A stretch of DNA of 64,000 nucleotides from contig NZ_JAKLWS010000012.1 in NCBI RefSeq assembly GCF_022012475.1, positions 1-64,000 on the forward strand. Reading direction: 5' to 3'. The notes beneath the pieces are model-generated. The model saw only the letters and a program-made list of their open reading frames with translations, made no database searches and was not told the DNA's origin. Source of the DNA: Rhodohalobacter sulfatireducens. GTDB lineage: Bacteria > Bacteroidota > Rhodothermia > Balneolales > Balneolaceae. The position numbers and the translations under genes are program-made. Shown one piece after another: positions 53,891-63,362 of this stretch; position 1 is the first letter of the stretch; each line of letters starts with the position of its first letter.

Positions 53891-54652
53891 CTATTCTTGA
53901 GGAAGATCTGCACTCATGGCTGGGTTTAATTCCCAGACTTCATCGTAGGTATCTTCAACGGCCAGGTCCATTATGCTATTCCAGTCATCCCAGGCCTGTT
54001 TGCCATGAACTTCTTCGAATGTTGAACGAAATTCATTGTTTTCATCCAGTTCGCCCCAGCTGTTCATCGGCCAGTCTACTACAAAATGGCGGCCAAGATC
54101 CCCCTGCTGAAATGCATTCCACCATAAGATCCAGGGATTGTCACCCTCCATCGCTTTCACGGTTTCGCTAATTTTTTCCAGTGCGCCCTGTATCAAAAAG
54201 AGATAATCTCTGGAGATTGTATTAATTCGCATAAAATGCATGCTATAATTTCCTTCAATGGGATTGGAGAGTTCCTGATCCATCGTCCAGTACTCCACGG
54301 TTCCTACATCTTCAATCAACGGAAGCACTACATTTATCCAATGATCATTATGTTCATCGCTGGAGGGTCGGTTATCAAGGTCGGAAAAAGAGGACATAGG
54401 TCCCATCACCAACGTCAATTTACCGGCATCGGGCCCCGAAGTTATGTTAAAAACAAAAGCTGAGTGTGGTGCCGTATTGTGGAACGTGCGATTGTGTTCC
54501 TGCATGGCTTCTTGCAGTTGCTCTAAAGAACTAAGATCCGGTGTTAACATTACGGATTCATACATTACGGATTCTTGCTCTTCTTCGTCCTGTGCAAACA
54601 AACTGAATGGCGTGAGCAAAAGAACGAAGAGTAAGATTAAGAAGTGTTTCAT
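53891..54652 (-). CDS. Secreted protein of unknown function
   Basis: This 253-residue protein has a signal peptide (1-21, ending SLFAQ). The mature part starts with acidic residues and then reads MTPDLSSLEQLQEAMQEHN-like helical sequence. A ferredoxin-like or ABM-type pattern follows: FVFNITSGPDAGKLTLVMGPMSSFSDLD, then WINVVLPLIEDVGTVEYW. A second half repeats the theme (RHFVVDWPMNSWGELDENNEFRSTFEEVHG). This suggests two tandem dimeric-alpha-beta-barrel-like halves, which is inference. No catalytic residue is clear. The gene is single and has a good terminator. Confidence 0.75.
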   Translation of the reverse strand: MKHFLILLFVLLLTPFSLFAQDEEEQESVMYESVMLTPDLSSLEQLQEAMQEHNRTFHNTAPHSAFVFNITSGPDAGKLTLVMGPMSSFSDLDNRPSSDEHNDHWINVVLPLIEDVGTVEYWTMDQELSNPIEGNYSMHFMRINTISRDYLFLIQGALEKISETVKAMEGDNPWILWWNAFQQGDLGRHFVVDWPMNSWGELDENNEFRSTFEEVHGKQAWDDWNSIMDLAVEDTYDEVWELNPAMSADLPQE

Positions 54653-54859
54653 AACTTTTATTGATTTGTTAATTATTAGGTTTTTGCCGGTTAACGGTGG
54701 TTCCCGGGTATTCCTCTGATTCTCTCAGAGCTACCCATATCCTGTTTCTATTAGAATTTGTACCCCGCCGGTATTGCTTATGATTTTACTCTGTCCGATT
54801 GAGAAATGATTGTACTTTTCGAACAGATGTTTGGACTTTTTGATCGTTCAGTTCAAATA

Positions 54860-54890
54860 GTCCATACAGGCGGCATCTACCTGTATGGAC
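54860..54890. repeat. Perfect 11 bp inverted repeat
   Basis: gtccatacagg and cctgtatggac lie nine bases apart upstream of the gene at 53891. It is a strong cruciform candidate. No gene uses it as an obvious terminator. Confidence 0.6.
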
Positions 54891-55056
54891 CTAAGAAGCC
54901 TTGAATTTTTAAAGCCCGACGCCAATAAATATCCCATCTTTGCTATGTTTGTAGTCATCACAATCAAATAAGATTCACAAGTTCACGCGAAAACCCGGTG
55001 TTTGCCTCGAATTAGTTTTTTATTTGAACTCCTGCCCGCATTTACATCATCTACGT

Positions 55057-55280
55057 CTACTTTGCAACCTGCAAACTCCTTTTGGCGGTGACGTTGAAAG
55101 CTGCTTGCGGTCCTGCTTTGACGAAGGGTGCTGCACCTCCGGTAACCTCAAAATAGTAGGCTGTCAGGGCTGCAGCTACAATGTAATCCAGTTTAAAACG
55201 CCTTCTTCTCCAAATCCCAACCCTCTCTGGCTGTATATGAGTTTCATAACTTTTCGGGTTAGATTAGCAGTTATGTAGAT
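55057..55280 (-). pseudogene. Decayed PorT-like outer membrane beta-barrel gene
   Basis: On the minus strand two reading frames join into a barrel protein piece. The first reads TANLTRKVMKLIYSQRGLG and FGEEGVLNW. The second, after a frameshift near 55190, reads LDYIVAAALTAYYFEVTGG then AAPFVKAGPQAAFNVTAKRS. This matches the pattern L-x-YSQRG, then LDYIxxPLxxxYYF, then PFxxAGPxxxFxxxAK of the outer membrane beta-barrel (PF13568-like) family. Start and end of the gene are missing. It is a remnant only. Confidence 0.6.
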
Positions 55281-55549
55281 CTCTATATTCTATTTGAAAC
55301 CAGGGCCTGATTTCTCTCATACTACAACCAAAGACAAGGTAGGCAGAAGCCTAGGTTGCAACCCTTCTCTAATATAATCCCAAAAATCTTAAATGCTACA
55401 AAGCTGGAAAATGATTGTAATTTAAAGGGCTGTTTAGTGGCGGGTTGTTGATTTCAATAAGAATTTAAATACGGCAATGGAATTGCTGGGGTTTATTTCA
55501 GGCTTTTTTTTGGACATGGCTTTACCTATGACCTGGGGCAGTTGTCCCA

Positions 55550-56070
55550 TGCTGAGTTGTCCCAGGCTTTCAGCCTGTTCTTTTCTTAGTCCTGTCATTA
55601 TTTCCTGGGGTTGATACCCCAGGTTGTGTTGGCTGAGGCTTTTAGCCTCTGTATTGCCAAACTCAAAGACCAAACTGCAAAAGTAGGTAAGCTGTAAATT
55701 ACTAAGTACTCGGTGTAGAACAACCTTGGGTTAGAATAATTGGAACTAAACCACACTGTTTTCAATATTCCAGGCTTTCAACCTGTTTCAGGATCATTTT
55801 TTTATTTGTTACCTGGAGCTGATGTCTCTGGCTGAGTTGGCCCAGGCTTTCAGCCTGTTTTGGATATGGTTTCACCTGTTACCTGGGGCGTGTGCCCCAG
55901 GCTGAGTTAACCCAGGCTTTCAGCCTGGTTGTATTCTACTCGTTACGTGAGTTCAGCCTTATTGTCCAAAGTAAATAGGCTGAAAGCCTAGTAGAACAAA
56001 GCCGGGGCAACGCCCCGGGTAGGGTGATGTGTAGTAAATATTCAGGCTGAAGGCCTGAAACAGAAAGAGA
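55550..56070. repeat. Left REP palindrome array of RAYT locus 2
   Basis: Palindromes of the type caggctttcagcctg occur at 55561-55577, 55770-55785, 55841-55857, 55911-55928, 55977-55990 and 56043-56058 (the last two are read on the other strand). They are mixed with gaggcttttagcctc (55635-55649), cctggggttgataccccagg (55604-55623) and ccggggcaacgccccggg (56002-56018). The spacing is irregular. Much of this block is repeated to the right of the transposase. Confidence 0.85.
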
Positions 56071-56152
56071 TCACCATTATCACAACAAATTTTGTAAGGG
56101 AATCCCCATTTCAGTCTCATACAATAAAGACTAATTCCATCAAATCATTGTT

Positions 56153-56608
56153 ATGAGTCAATCTTTATCAGCTATTTACATACATGCCACATTTGGGACA
56201 AAGGACCGCAATTATTGGATCAATGAGAAAATCTCAACGAATCTGCACGCATATATGGCGACTATTCTCAAAAATCTCAACTGTCCAGCTCTGATCATTA
56301 ATTCAATGCCGGATCATGTTCATATTCTTTTTCGTATGTCAAAAACAGTAACAATAGCGCAGGTTATAGAAGAGGTCAAAAAGAGTTCATCAAAATGGAT
56401 AAAAAATCAATTATCAGGAACGCCTTCATTCTATTGGCAACGGGGATATGGTGCGTTTTCTGTGAGTTGTTCACACCTGGATGTTGTTACCGAATACATT
56501 GCCCATCAAAATGAGCATCATAAAAAGGTGACTTATAAAGAAGAAATCGAGCGTTTAATGGACAAATATAACGTGAATGAGTACGAACCGGCGTATTATT
56601 GGAGTTGA
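56153..56608 (+). CDS. REP-associated tyrosine transposase (RAYT, Y1 fold)
   Basis: This 151-residue HUH endonuclease has IHATFGTKDRN (about 10-20), the metal-binding pair His55-Val-His57 (DHVHILFR) and the proposed nucleophile Tyr115 in TEYIAHQNEHHKK. The family feature PSFYWQRGYGAFSVS (about 91-105) is present. It is intact with a full-length frame. It differs clearly in sequence from the RAYT at 11881, and its palindromes are unrelated to that locus. It is embedded in the REP field, where it probably acts on the caggctttcagcctg-type hairpins. Confidence 0.9.
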   Translation: MSQSLSAIYIHATFGTKDRNYWINEKISTNLHAYMATILKNLNCPALIINSMPDHVHILFRMSKTVTIAQVIEEVKKSSSKWIKNQLSGTPSFYWQRGYGAFSVSCSHLDVVTEYIAHQNEHHKKVTYKEEIERLMDKYNVNEYEPAYYWS

Positions 56609-56649
56609 TGGTCTTTGAATAACAAATATCAGAGAATTTTGAAACTCAA

Positions 56650-57080
56650 TCTATTCCAGGCTTTCAGCTTGTTCTTTTCTTAGTCCTGCCATTATTTCCT
56701 GGGGTTGATACCCAAGGTTGAGTTGGCTGAGGCTTTTAGCCTCTGTATTGCCAAACTCAAAGACTAAACTACCAAGAAAGATAAGCTGGAAATTTCTAGG
56801 AATTCAGCTCAGGACAGCATTGGGGTAGAATGATTGGAACTAAAACACACTGTTTTCAACATCCCAGGCTTTCAGCCTGGTTGTATTCTACTCGTTACGT
56901 GAGTTCAGCCTTATTGTCCAAACCAATTAGGCTGAAAGCCTATTAGAACAAAGCCCGGGGCAACGCCCCGGGTAGGATGATGTGTGGTAAATATTCAGGC
57001 TGAAGGCCTGAAACAGATGGACAGGGTAATGAACCGAGTGAAAGATTATGAAAATTATCGGTTAGGCTGTAAGCCTGCAA
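56650..57080. repeat. Right REP palindrome array of RAYT locus 2
   Basis: Palindromes at 56655-56671, 56863-56880, 56928-56942, 56996-57010 and 57063-57078 are of the same family as on the left, plus gaggcttttagcctc (56729-56743) and cccggggcaacgccccggg (56954-56972). The stretches 56653-56765 and 56860-57018 repeat 55561-55680 and 55908-56065 almost letter for letter. Confidence 0.85.
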
Positions 57081-57123
57081 TACCCTGGGCTATTTTAGAT
57101 GCTCCGCTTTCTTTTACGACAAC

Positions 57124-58611
57124 TTATTTTGTTGCTTCACGGTAGAGCCGGATCAACTCAGACCTCTTAATTTTGTGAGTCTCAGTTTTGGGAAGTTTGC
57201 TGATGATGACGAACTCTTTGGGTCTTTTAAAGCTGCGTAGTGCGTCGTTCAATCCCTTTTCTATTTCTTCTTTATTGAGTTTGCTGTTGGTATCACTTAA
57301 TACAAGAAATGCTGTAACTTTTTGCCCCCATTTTTTATCAGGTATTCCAACTACGGCTGACTCTTTAATACTCGAAAAGGAATTTAAAATCTCCTCAACT
57401 TCAATGGGATTAACATTCTCACCCCCCGTGATAATCAGGTCCGTACGCCGATTTTCAATAAAAAGATGTCCCTTCCGGTTGATGTGTCCAAAATCTCCCG
57501 TATAAAACCAACCGTCTTCATCAATATAGTTTTGGTTGATTGATTCGTCCAGGTAACCGTCAAAAACTTGTGAGCCTTTCAGCCAAATATGGCCCGACTC
57601 ATTGTATAGAAGAGATTCTTGCTTGTCATTTCGGATCTCGATCTGGTTTGGTTCAAAAACAGAGCCTACACTTTTTTTGGGAATATACATACCGCCACTC
57701 CTAAGCATGGGATTCGCTGCAATCTGGGCGCATGTCTCCGTCATTCCGTAACTGCAAACAATGGGAAGCCCGCGGGTAAGTGATTTGTTGATGAGATCCA
57801 TGGAGATCGGTCCGCCACCCAGTAAAATAGCTTTGAAATTAAAATGAACGCGAAAAAATGAATCTTCCATCAGTTTTACCAGCATGGTTGGAACCATAGA
57901 CGCTACTTCAAACGATTTTTTATGATGAAGTAGCTTTCGGATCTTCTCTTCCTCAAACGAAGCTACAAGGTAAACGGCCGAGTGATATAAAAGAGATCGA
58001 TAGATCACATTGATACCACCAACATGATTTAGAGGGAGGCACAACAACCAATATTTATTATTACCGGGTTTAAAATTTTTAGCAGAAGAGGTTGCTGCAA
58101 AGAACACTTGTCGCCGTTTGATGGGTACAATTTTCGGCATACCCGTTGAACCGGAGGTAAGAAAATATCCCGCTATTTGCTCAGGTTCGTCTAAAGCCAG
58201 TTCAACGGATGCATCTTCTTCATCAAAAGAGAAAATCTCATCAGGAAGCTCCAGTTCTGGGTACCTTTCAAGAAGATCCATGGAATGAGCCCTATTGGAG
58301 AAAACAGCTGATGGTTCTACCTGGTCTAAGATACTCTCCAACTCATAAGTTTTAGATTTCGGATGAATAGGAAGAATCGGGACTTTTAAAAGGAAAGAAG
58401 CCGCAATTATAAAAACCGTTTCGACTGAACTGTCAGAAACAATGAAAATTGGTCTGTCTTTACTCGGTTGAATCGCTTCGAAGTGTGTCTGAATACGTTC
58501 ACAGAACTGGTAAAGATTTTTATATGTAAAACTTTGATGTTCTGTGGATAGAAAAGTCAGATTTTCTTTTGGTAATTCATAAATTGGAACACGTTGTGAG
58601 CTCCCCATCAT
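57124..58611 (-). CDS. menE: o-succinylbenzoate-CoA ligase
   Basis: This roughly 495-residue adenylate-forming enzyme activates o-succinylbenzoate with CoA in menaquinone synthesis. The AMP-binding P-loop is YFLTSGSTGMPKIVPIK. SYGMTETCAQIA and YTGDFGHINRKG are core motifs, and DLIITGGENVNPIEVEE follows. The C-terminal lysine motif lies in KLPKTETHKIKRSELIRL. The frame continues to 58671 and would then overlap menC by 55 bp. The ATG at 58611 (MMGSSQRVPIYELPK) avoids this and is preferred, though not proven. It is the last gene of menA-menC-menE. Confidence 0.92.
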   Translation of the reverse strand: MMGSSQRVPIYELPKENLTFLSTEHQSFTYKNLYQFCERIQTHFEAIQPSKDRPIFIVSDSSVETVFIIAASFLLKVPILPIHPKSKTYELESILDQVEPSAVFSNRAHSMDLLERYPELELPDEIFSFDEEDASVELALDEPEQIAGYFLTSGSTGMPKIVPIKRRQVFFAATSSAKNFKPGNNKYWLLCLPLNHVGGINVIYRSLLYHSAVYLVASFEEEKIRKLLHHKKSFEVASMVPTMLVKLMEDSFFRVHFNFKAILLGGGPISMDLINKSLTRGLPIVCSYGMTETCAQIAANPMLRSGGMYIPKKSVGSVFEPNQIEIRNDKQESLLYNESGHIWLKGSQVFDGYLDESINQNYIDEDGWFYTGDFGHINRKGHLFIENRRTDLIITGGENVNPIEVEEILNSFSSIKESAVVGIPDKKWGQKVTAFLVLSDTNSKLNKEEIEKGLNDALRSFKRPKEFVIISKLPKTETHKIKRSELIRLYREATK

Positions 58612-58616
58612 ACTAT

Positions 58617-59702
58617 CTATCTCAATTTTTTTAAATAAGATGTTTTGATCTGGCTGAAGGAGTCGGTACACGGATTTGGTTGGAGATTTTGGATCGATCC
58701 GTTCTCAATTATAAAATCCGGCAGTAGATCATCAGCTAAAAGATGTCCGGTATGTAAACCATGTCTCATCTCCGGGTCGCCGATCAGAAACGCGGTTGAA
58801 GCTGTCATTGAGCGACCAATTTTCGACTCGAGCATAGTGGTAACGACTATCTGTTTAGAATTACTTCTGAATTGGGAAATTGTTTCGTGGATTTTTAAAA
58901 TATTTCCTAGAAGCATCGGCTTGATGATCAGGACGAGTTTGGGATAGAGGTTGAGTACTTTTTTTAATCGAGGAATTGTTGAAATGGATTCATCCAGTGC
59001 AATAGGTAAGTTCGATTCCGATTGAATCTTTTCCAGTTCAGACAAATCACTGATCGGGCAAGGCTCCTCTATATATTCGATCGGCAGATGGTTTAGTAGA
59101 CTAAAGATTTTACGAAGTTCAGACCGTGGCCAGGATTGATTGGCATCCATCCTGAATTTGATATCAGGATATTGTTTATGAATTGACCCGATGAGTGAAG
59201 GGAGATCGTTTAACGGGTATGGAGCTTTTATTTTAAGGACATTAAACCCTTTTTTGATGGATGATTCAATATCCCTTTTCATCTCAGGTGTTGTTGAGTG
59301 ACCGATCACATCATTAATAAGAATTTTTTTAGGTGTGCCCTTGTCTAAAAGTTCATAAACCGTTTTACCCTCTCGTTTTGCCAAAACAGAAAGACTCAGA
59401 AAGCTGATTCCAAATTGAATGGAAGGAAGATTTAATTCTTTAATATTTATCAACTCACGGATAGACTGAAGATCAAGATTTCCATCAAGGAATTCTTCAA
59501 TCCATTTTTTTTGATCTGTGAGAGATTTTAGGACCTTATCAATAGACTCTTTTGAAAAACCGGGAAGGGGAGAGGCTTCCGAAAGAAAGTCGAGATTATT
59601 ATCTCTGTAATGAAGAAGAACTCCCTTTCGTGTTTTATACTCAGATACTCCGGTTTTAAACGCGGTTTGGAACGGGAGTTCATATTCAAATAACTGAAGC
59701 AT
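58617..59702 (-). CDS. menC: o-succinylbenzoate synthase
   Basis: This 361-residue enolase-superfamily enzyme dehydrates SHCHC to o-succinylbenzoate. The general-base lysine is in LKIKAPYPL. Metal ligands are DANQSW, YIEEPCPI (first Glu of EEP) and ALDESIS. The late catalytic lysine is in LVLIIKPMLLGN. The length is a bit above the short Escherichia coli MenC and fits the enolase-like group of Bacteroidota. menA is 2 bp upstream and menE follows, so the three are one operon. Confidence 0.93.
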   Translation of the reverse strand: MLQLFEYELPFQTAFKTGVSEYKTRKGVLLHYRDNNLDFLSEASPLPGFSKESIDKVLKSLTDQKKWIEEFLDGNLDLQSIRELINIKELNLPSIQFGISFLSLSVLAKREGKTVYELLDKGTPKKILINDVIGHSTTPEMKRDIESSIKKGFNVLKIKAPYPLNDLPSLIGSIHKQYPDIKFRMDANQSWPRSELRKIFSLLNHLPIEYIEEPCPISDLSELEKIQSESNLPIALDESISTIPRLKKVLNLYPKLVLIIKPMLLGNILKIHETISQFRSNSKQIVVTTMLESKIGRSMTASTAFLIGDPEMRHGLHTGHLLADDLLPDFIIENGSIQNLQPNPCTDSFSQIKTSYLKKLR

Positions 59703-59704
59703 AT

Positions 59705-60589
59705 TTACAGGATTATTCCAACTGAGAACAGGAATCCAAACAAAATCATAAACTGAGCAGTGCGTTCCAGGGTTTTATTTAAATTTCGTTTATCCTGGTG
59801 GTAATATACCTGTTTGATGAGCCTCCAGCCCAATGGCAGCGACAAATAGGGAAGCATAATAACAAGTCCATAACCATAAAAATGATAGAAGATTACGGGA
59901 ATCAGAAAAGCTAAAAAGAGCAAACCCAGGTATTCCATTTTCAGCATTTTTTCTCCAAATAACACTCCTAATGTTCGTTTGCCCGACACCTTGTCTTGAT
60001 CGATATCCCTCAAATTATTGACCACAAGAATATTCACACAAAGCGCCCCAACCGGCAATGATGCAAGAAATGAGGTTGTACTCCATTCAAGGGCATTGAC
60101 GTAGTAAGTACCCATAACCGCGATGATACCGAAAAAGATGAACACGAAAATATCTCCGAGGCCATTATAGCCAAGTGGATAGGGACCGCCGGTGTAGAGA
60201 ATACCAAACAGTAGTGAGAGAATACCAATTAATAAGATAATCCATCCGCCAACCCAAACCAGGTACAGTCCGATGAGGAAAGCGAGGCCCATAGTGATAT
60301 AGGTCGCAGTCAGCATCGCTTTGGGAGAGATGAGACCTAATGCAGTTGCCCTTTCAAAACCAATTCGATCGTCTGTGTCGGCTCCTTTTTTAAAATCGTA
60401 GTAATCGTTTGCAAAATTAGTACCTACCTGTATCAGGAGTGCACAGAGTAGCGCTACTAGGGTCGTATCAGCCCTGAATGCATAGTGGCTCCAGGCAAGT
60501 GAAGCTCCCACCATGACCGGAACAATTGATGCGGCAAGTGTTTGGGGCCTGGCAGCGCTCAGCCAAATTCTAAATTTAGATTCCTTCAA
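59705..60589 (-). CDS. menA: 1,4-dihydroxy-2-naphthoate polyprenyltransferase
   Basis: This 294-residue UbiA-family membrane enzyme attaches the isoprenoid tail to dihydroxynaphthoate in menaquinone synthesis. It has about eight transmembrane helices. The first aspartate-rich motif is NFANDYYDFKKGADTDDR (about 59-76). The second is NNLRDIDQDKVSGKRTLGV (about 190-208). AARPQTLAASIVPVMVGASLAW is a typical start. It is the first gene of menA-menC-menE and lies 2 bp before menC. menF, menD, menH and menB are not in this window. Confidence 0.94.
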   Translation of the reverse strand: MKESKFRIWLSAARPQTLAASIVPVMVGASLAWSHYAFRADTTLVALLCALLIQVGTNFANDYYDFKKGADTDDRIGFERATALGLISPKAMLTATYITMGLAFLIGLYLVWVGGWIILLIGILSLLFGILYTGGPYPLGYNGLGDIFVFIFFGIIAVMGTYYVNALEWSTTSFLASLPVGALCVNILVVNNLRDIDQDKVSGKRTLGVLFGEKMLKMEYLGLLFLAFLIPVIFYHFYGYGLVIMLPYLSLPLGWRLIKQVYYHQDKRNLNKTLERTAQFMILFGFLFSVGIIL

Positions 60590-60937
60590 AAATTTCTTTC
60601 TGTTTATTGTCTGTGGATAATTTTAACACACAAAAATACTGAATAAATCTTTCCCTAAAAATATTCGGTTTGCTCGTTGATAGTGAATAGTGATTTTATG
60701 AAAGTAAATTAGGAAGCGCTTTTGTTTTAAATAAATAAGGTAAATTATGAAATAATAGGATTTAGTTAGTTGTTGATATTTTTTTGACTAAAAAACTTTA
60801 TTAATTGAAAACTGATCGATATCTTATCAGCTATTTGTGGCGAATTCGAATAAACGATTAAAATTATTTACTTCGACAAAAGCTCAAACCAAATTATTAA
60901 AGATTAACTTAATCAAACATAAAATAACTTGACTCTT
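60590..60937. other. Divergent promoter region (menA / glutamine synthetase)
   Basis: This 348 bp AT-rich gap lies between two divergent genes and must hold both promoters. No consensus element or nitrogen-regulator site could be fixed. No gene was seen. Confidence 0.5.
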
Positions 60938-61948
60938 ATGGCATATTCCAAATTAGAATATATCTGGCTTGATGGAAACAAGCCGACTCAATCTCTAAGA
61001 AGTAAAACCAAAGTTGTTCACGATTTTAGCGGAAAACTTGAAGACTGTTCTCTTTGGAACTTTGATGGAAGTTCTACGGGACAGGCTACAGGTGATTCTT
61101 CAGACTGTATTTTAAAGCCGGTTGCCATTTTTCCTGATCCAGATAAGGAAAATGCATATTTGGTTATGACTGAAGTATTGAATGCAGATGGAACACCTCA
61201 TGAAACAAATAAACGGGCTTCAATTGATGAGGAAGATGAAGATTTTTGGTTTGGATACGAACAGGAATATTTCTTGGTTGACCCGGAAACTAATCGCCCG
61301 TTAGGTTTTCCTGCTGATGGATATCCCGCACCACAGGGGCCGTATTATTGTGGCGTAGGAGCAAAAGCCGTATTTGGAAGAGAAATCATTGATGAACACC
61401 TTGATATATGCTTGAAAGCAGGTTTAAATGTTGAAGGTACCAATGGCGAAGTTGCTGCTGGTCAGTGGGAATTTCAGATTTTTGCAAAAGGTGCAGCGCG
61501 CGCAGGCGATGAAATTTGGGTAGGCCGTTACCTGATAGAAAGAACAGCCAGGAAGTATGGTGTTGCTGTAGACTGGCATCCAAAACCACTGGGTGATACA
61601 GACTGGAACGGATCGGGAATGCATGCAAACTTCTCAAATGGAGCTATGCGTGATGAAGGAGGCAAAGAACTGATGACGAAAGTGTGTGAGGCATTTGGAG
61701 ATCATATTCAGGAACATATTGCCGTTTATGGACACGATAACGATAAACGATTGACGGGTAAGCACGAAACTCAGTCTATCGATAAGTTTAGTTACGGCAT
61801 TTCAGATCGTGGTGCTTCTATTCGTATTCCGGTTACAACAGTTGATGACGGCTGGATAGGACGTCTTGAAGATAGACGACCCGCATCTAACGCTGATCCT
61901 TACGAAGTAGGTGCACGAATTATCAAGACTGTTCACTCAGCTCTATAA
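60938..61948 (+). CDS. Glutamine synthetase, type II
   Basis: This 336-residue enzyme makes glutamine from glutamate and ammonia. It belongs to the short, eukaryote-like GSII class: FDGSSTGQATGDSSDCIL (about 43-60), GYEQEYFLVDPETNRPLGFP (metal Glu), GTNGEVAAGQWEFQIF, GSGMHANFSN and the C-terminal KFSYGISDRGASIRIP are all family signatures. Bacterial GSI is about 450 residues and GSIII about 700, so length alone excludes these. The ATG at 60938 (MAYSKLEYIW) is the likely start rather than the TTG at 60929. A terminator follows. Confidence 0.95.
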   Translation: MAYSKLEYIWLDGNKPTQSLRSKTKVVHDFSGKLEDCSLWNFDGSSTGQATGDSSDCILKPVAIFPDPDKENAYLVMTEVLNADGTPHETNKRASIDEEDEDFWFGYEQEYFLVDPETNRPLGFPADGYPAPQGPYYCGVGAKAVFGREIIDEHLDICLKAGLNVEGTNGEVAAGQWEFQIFAKGAARAGDEIWVGRYLIERTARKYGVAVDWHPKPLGDTDWNGSGMHANFSNGAMRDEGGKELMTKVCEAFGDHIQEHIAVYGHDNDKRLTGKHETQSIDKFSYGISDRGASIRIPVTTVDDGWIGRLEDRRPASNADPYEVGARIIKTVHSAL

Positions 61949-61975
61949 TATTGCCTGCTGTATTTTTTAATTCAG

Positions 61976-62008
61976 CCCCGTTTCTAAAGAAGAGACGGGG
62001 TTTTTTTA
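61976..62008 (+). terminator. Terminator of the glutamine synthetase gene
   Basis: The stem ccccgtttct / agagacgggg encloses aaaga and is followed by seven T. Confidence 0.9.
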
Positions 62009-62011
62009 TTG

Positions 62012-62307
62012 AAAACCTTTTTTTGATGTATGATTTCAACTTGCGATTTTGAGGACTGAAAAACTATTGAATGCAGAATAGAAAATTATATTAACGTCAG
62101 TTCCGGAAGACATTGAATTAAATGTCTAAACAGGTAACAATGAACGCCCCTAGAATCCCTCTGTGGTAATTTCCAGGTGCTTTCCGGTTCTAAAACGGTC
62201 GAAGCTGTGCCTGTCTGACAACAATGCATACTCAAACGGACGATATATAATATTCTTATTTTGAAGTCATGTTACCATAAGTAAAACGCATTATTGGAAT
62301 AGATTTT
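62012..62307. other. Intergenic gap before the phosphotransferase gene
   Basis: Nothing beyond AT-rich promoter-like sequence was seen in these 296 bp. Confidence 0.4.
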
Positions 62308-63351
62308 ATGATTCAAATTGATTTTAATTCAATTGTAAGAGAGGCTGTTGAGAGTTACGATGACAGTAAAAACATATCCAGTATTATGGATATCAGTGCG
62401 AAAGTGTCAACAAATCACGTTTATCGGATTAAATTTCAGGATGATAATATTATTATTGCCAAGCTCTCTTACTTTGGAAAATTTGAGCATTTTGTAGAGG
62501 ATCACAGTATCATCAACGCTTTGGCGAATAATCTTCCAAATCCCTATGAAAATGTTCTCGCACGCTCGCTGATAAAAGGAACTTCACTTTTTGTACACCG
62601 GCATAAAACGGAGTTTATCGATGCCTGGGTTGTTTTTTATAAACCGATGAAAGTTGAAAAAAAGCTGCCAAAACGCTTGAATGAGAAGCAGATTAAAAAA
62701 CTTGGTAAATCTGTAGCTCGGTTTCATAAGGCTTGTTACAGTGTAAAAAATACATTACCCGAATACTCGAAAACTCTCTCATCGGATATCTACCACCTAC
62801 TCGAAATAATGAAAACGAGTGAGGGACAGCACGAGTACAGAATGCGCCAGGAGTTGATTAAATCGCAAAGCTGGACATTCCTTGAGAACCTCGAACAGTT
62901 GGGTATGAATACACTAAACCCGATACCTGTATTTGTGGATTGGAACATCGGTAATTTCTCAGTCACCTCAGATTTTGAGATCTACTCACGATGGGATTAC
63001 GACTGGTTTCGCGTAAGCACCCGTATGATGGATTTTTACTTCTTCAGTCGTGTAGTTTCTGATGTTGGAGATCAAACGGTTTTCAGTTACGATATTGACA
63101 GACTTCTGGAAGACCGATTTATACTTTTCTTGAAGGCCTATCATGAAGAGAGTCCCTTGAAGGAGAAGGAGATTCGCTTTTTGAAAGAAGCCTATCGCTT
63201 CTTTTTACTTAATTATGTGGTGAAATATGGTCGTTATTTCTTTCACGAAATCTTTGCAACTCGCCTCCAGCAAGAGGCTTACGATGTTCATTTGCCAACG
63301 ATTGATGAGAAATTCGACCCGGAACCTATACTTAAAGCACTTAATATTTAG
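62308..63351 (+). CDS. Phosphotransferase, aminoglycoside kinase-like fold
   Basis: This 347-residue soluble protein has a protein-kinase-like APH fold. The nucleotide-binding start reads SAKVSTNHVYRIKFQDDNIIIAKLSYF, with the likely ATP lysine in IAKLS. The catalytic loop is PVFVDWNIGNFSV (about 208-220), where HGD of classical APH is VDW but D and N are in place. The metal-binding segment is RWDYDWFRV (about 228-236). Such genes act on small molecules or, as in SrkA, on proteins. It is followed by a HAD hydrolase after 11 bp, so the pair may form a kinase/phosphatase-like operon. Confidence 0.75.
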   Translation: MIQIDFNSIVREAVESYDDSKNISSIMDISAKVSTNHVYRIKFQDDNIIIAKLSYFGKFEHFVEDHSIINALANNLPNPYENVLARSLIKGTSLFVHRHKTEFIDAWVVFYKPMKVEKKLPKRLNEKQIKKLGKSVARFHKACYSVKNTLPEYSKTLSSDIYHLLEIMKTSEGQHEYRMRQELIKSQSWTFLENLEQLGMNTLNPIPVFVDWNIGNFSVTSDFEIYSRWDYDWFRVSTRMMDFYFFSRVVSDVGDQTVFSYDIDRLLEDRFILFLKAYHEESPLKEKEIRFLKEAYRFFLLNYVVKYGRYFFHEIFATRLQQEAYDVHLPTIDEKFDPEPILKALNI

Positions 63352-63362
63352 TTTTAATTTTC

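Noticed and set aside
55024-55278. 84-residue cysteine-rich plus-strand frame
   Set aside because: The opposite strand reads as a decayed outer membrane barrel protein, which explains the sequence better.
55550-57080. CRISPR array
   Set aside because: Repeats are palindromic with irregular spacing and copied spacers, and no cas genes are near; REP elements explain it.
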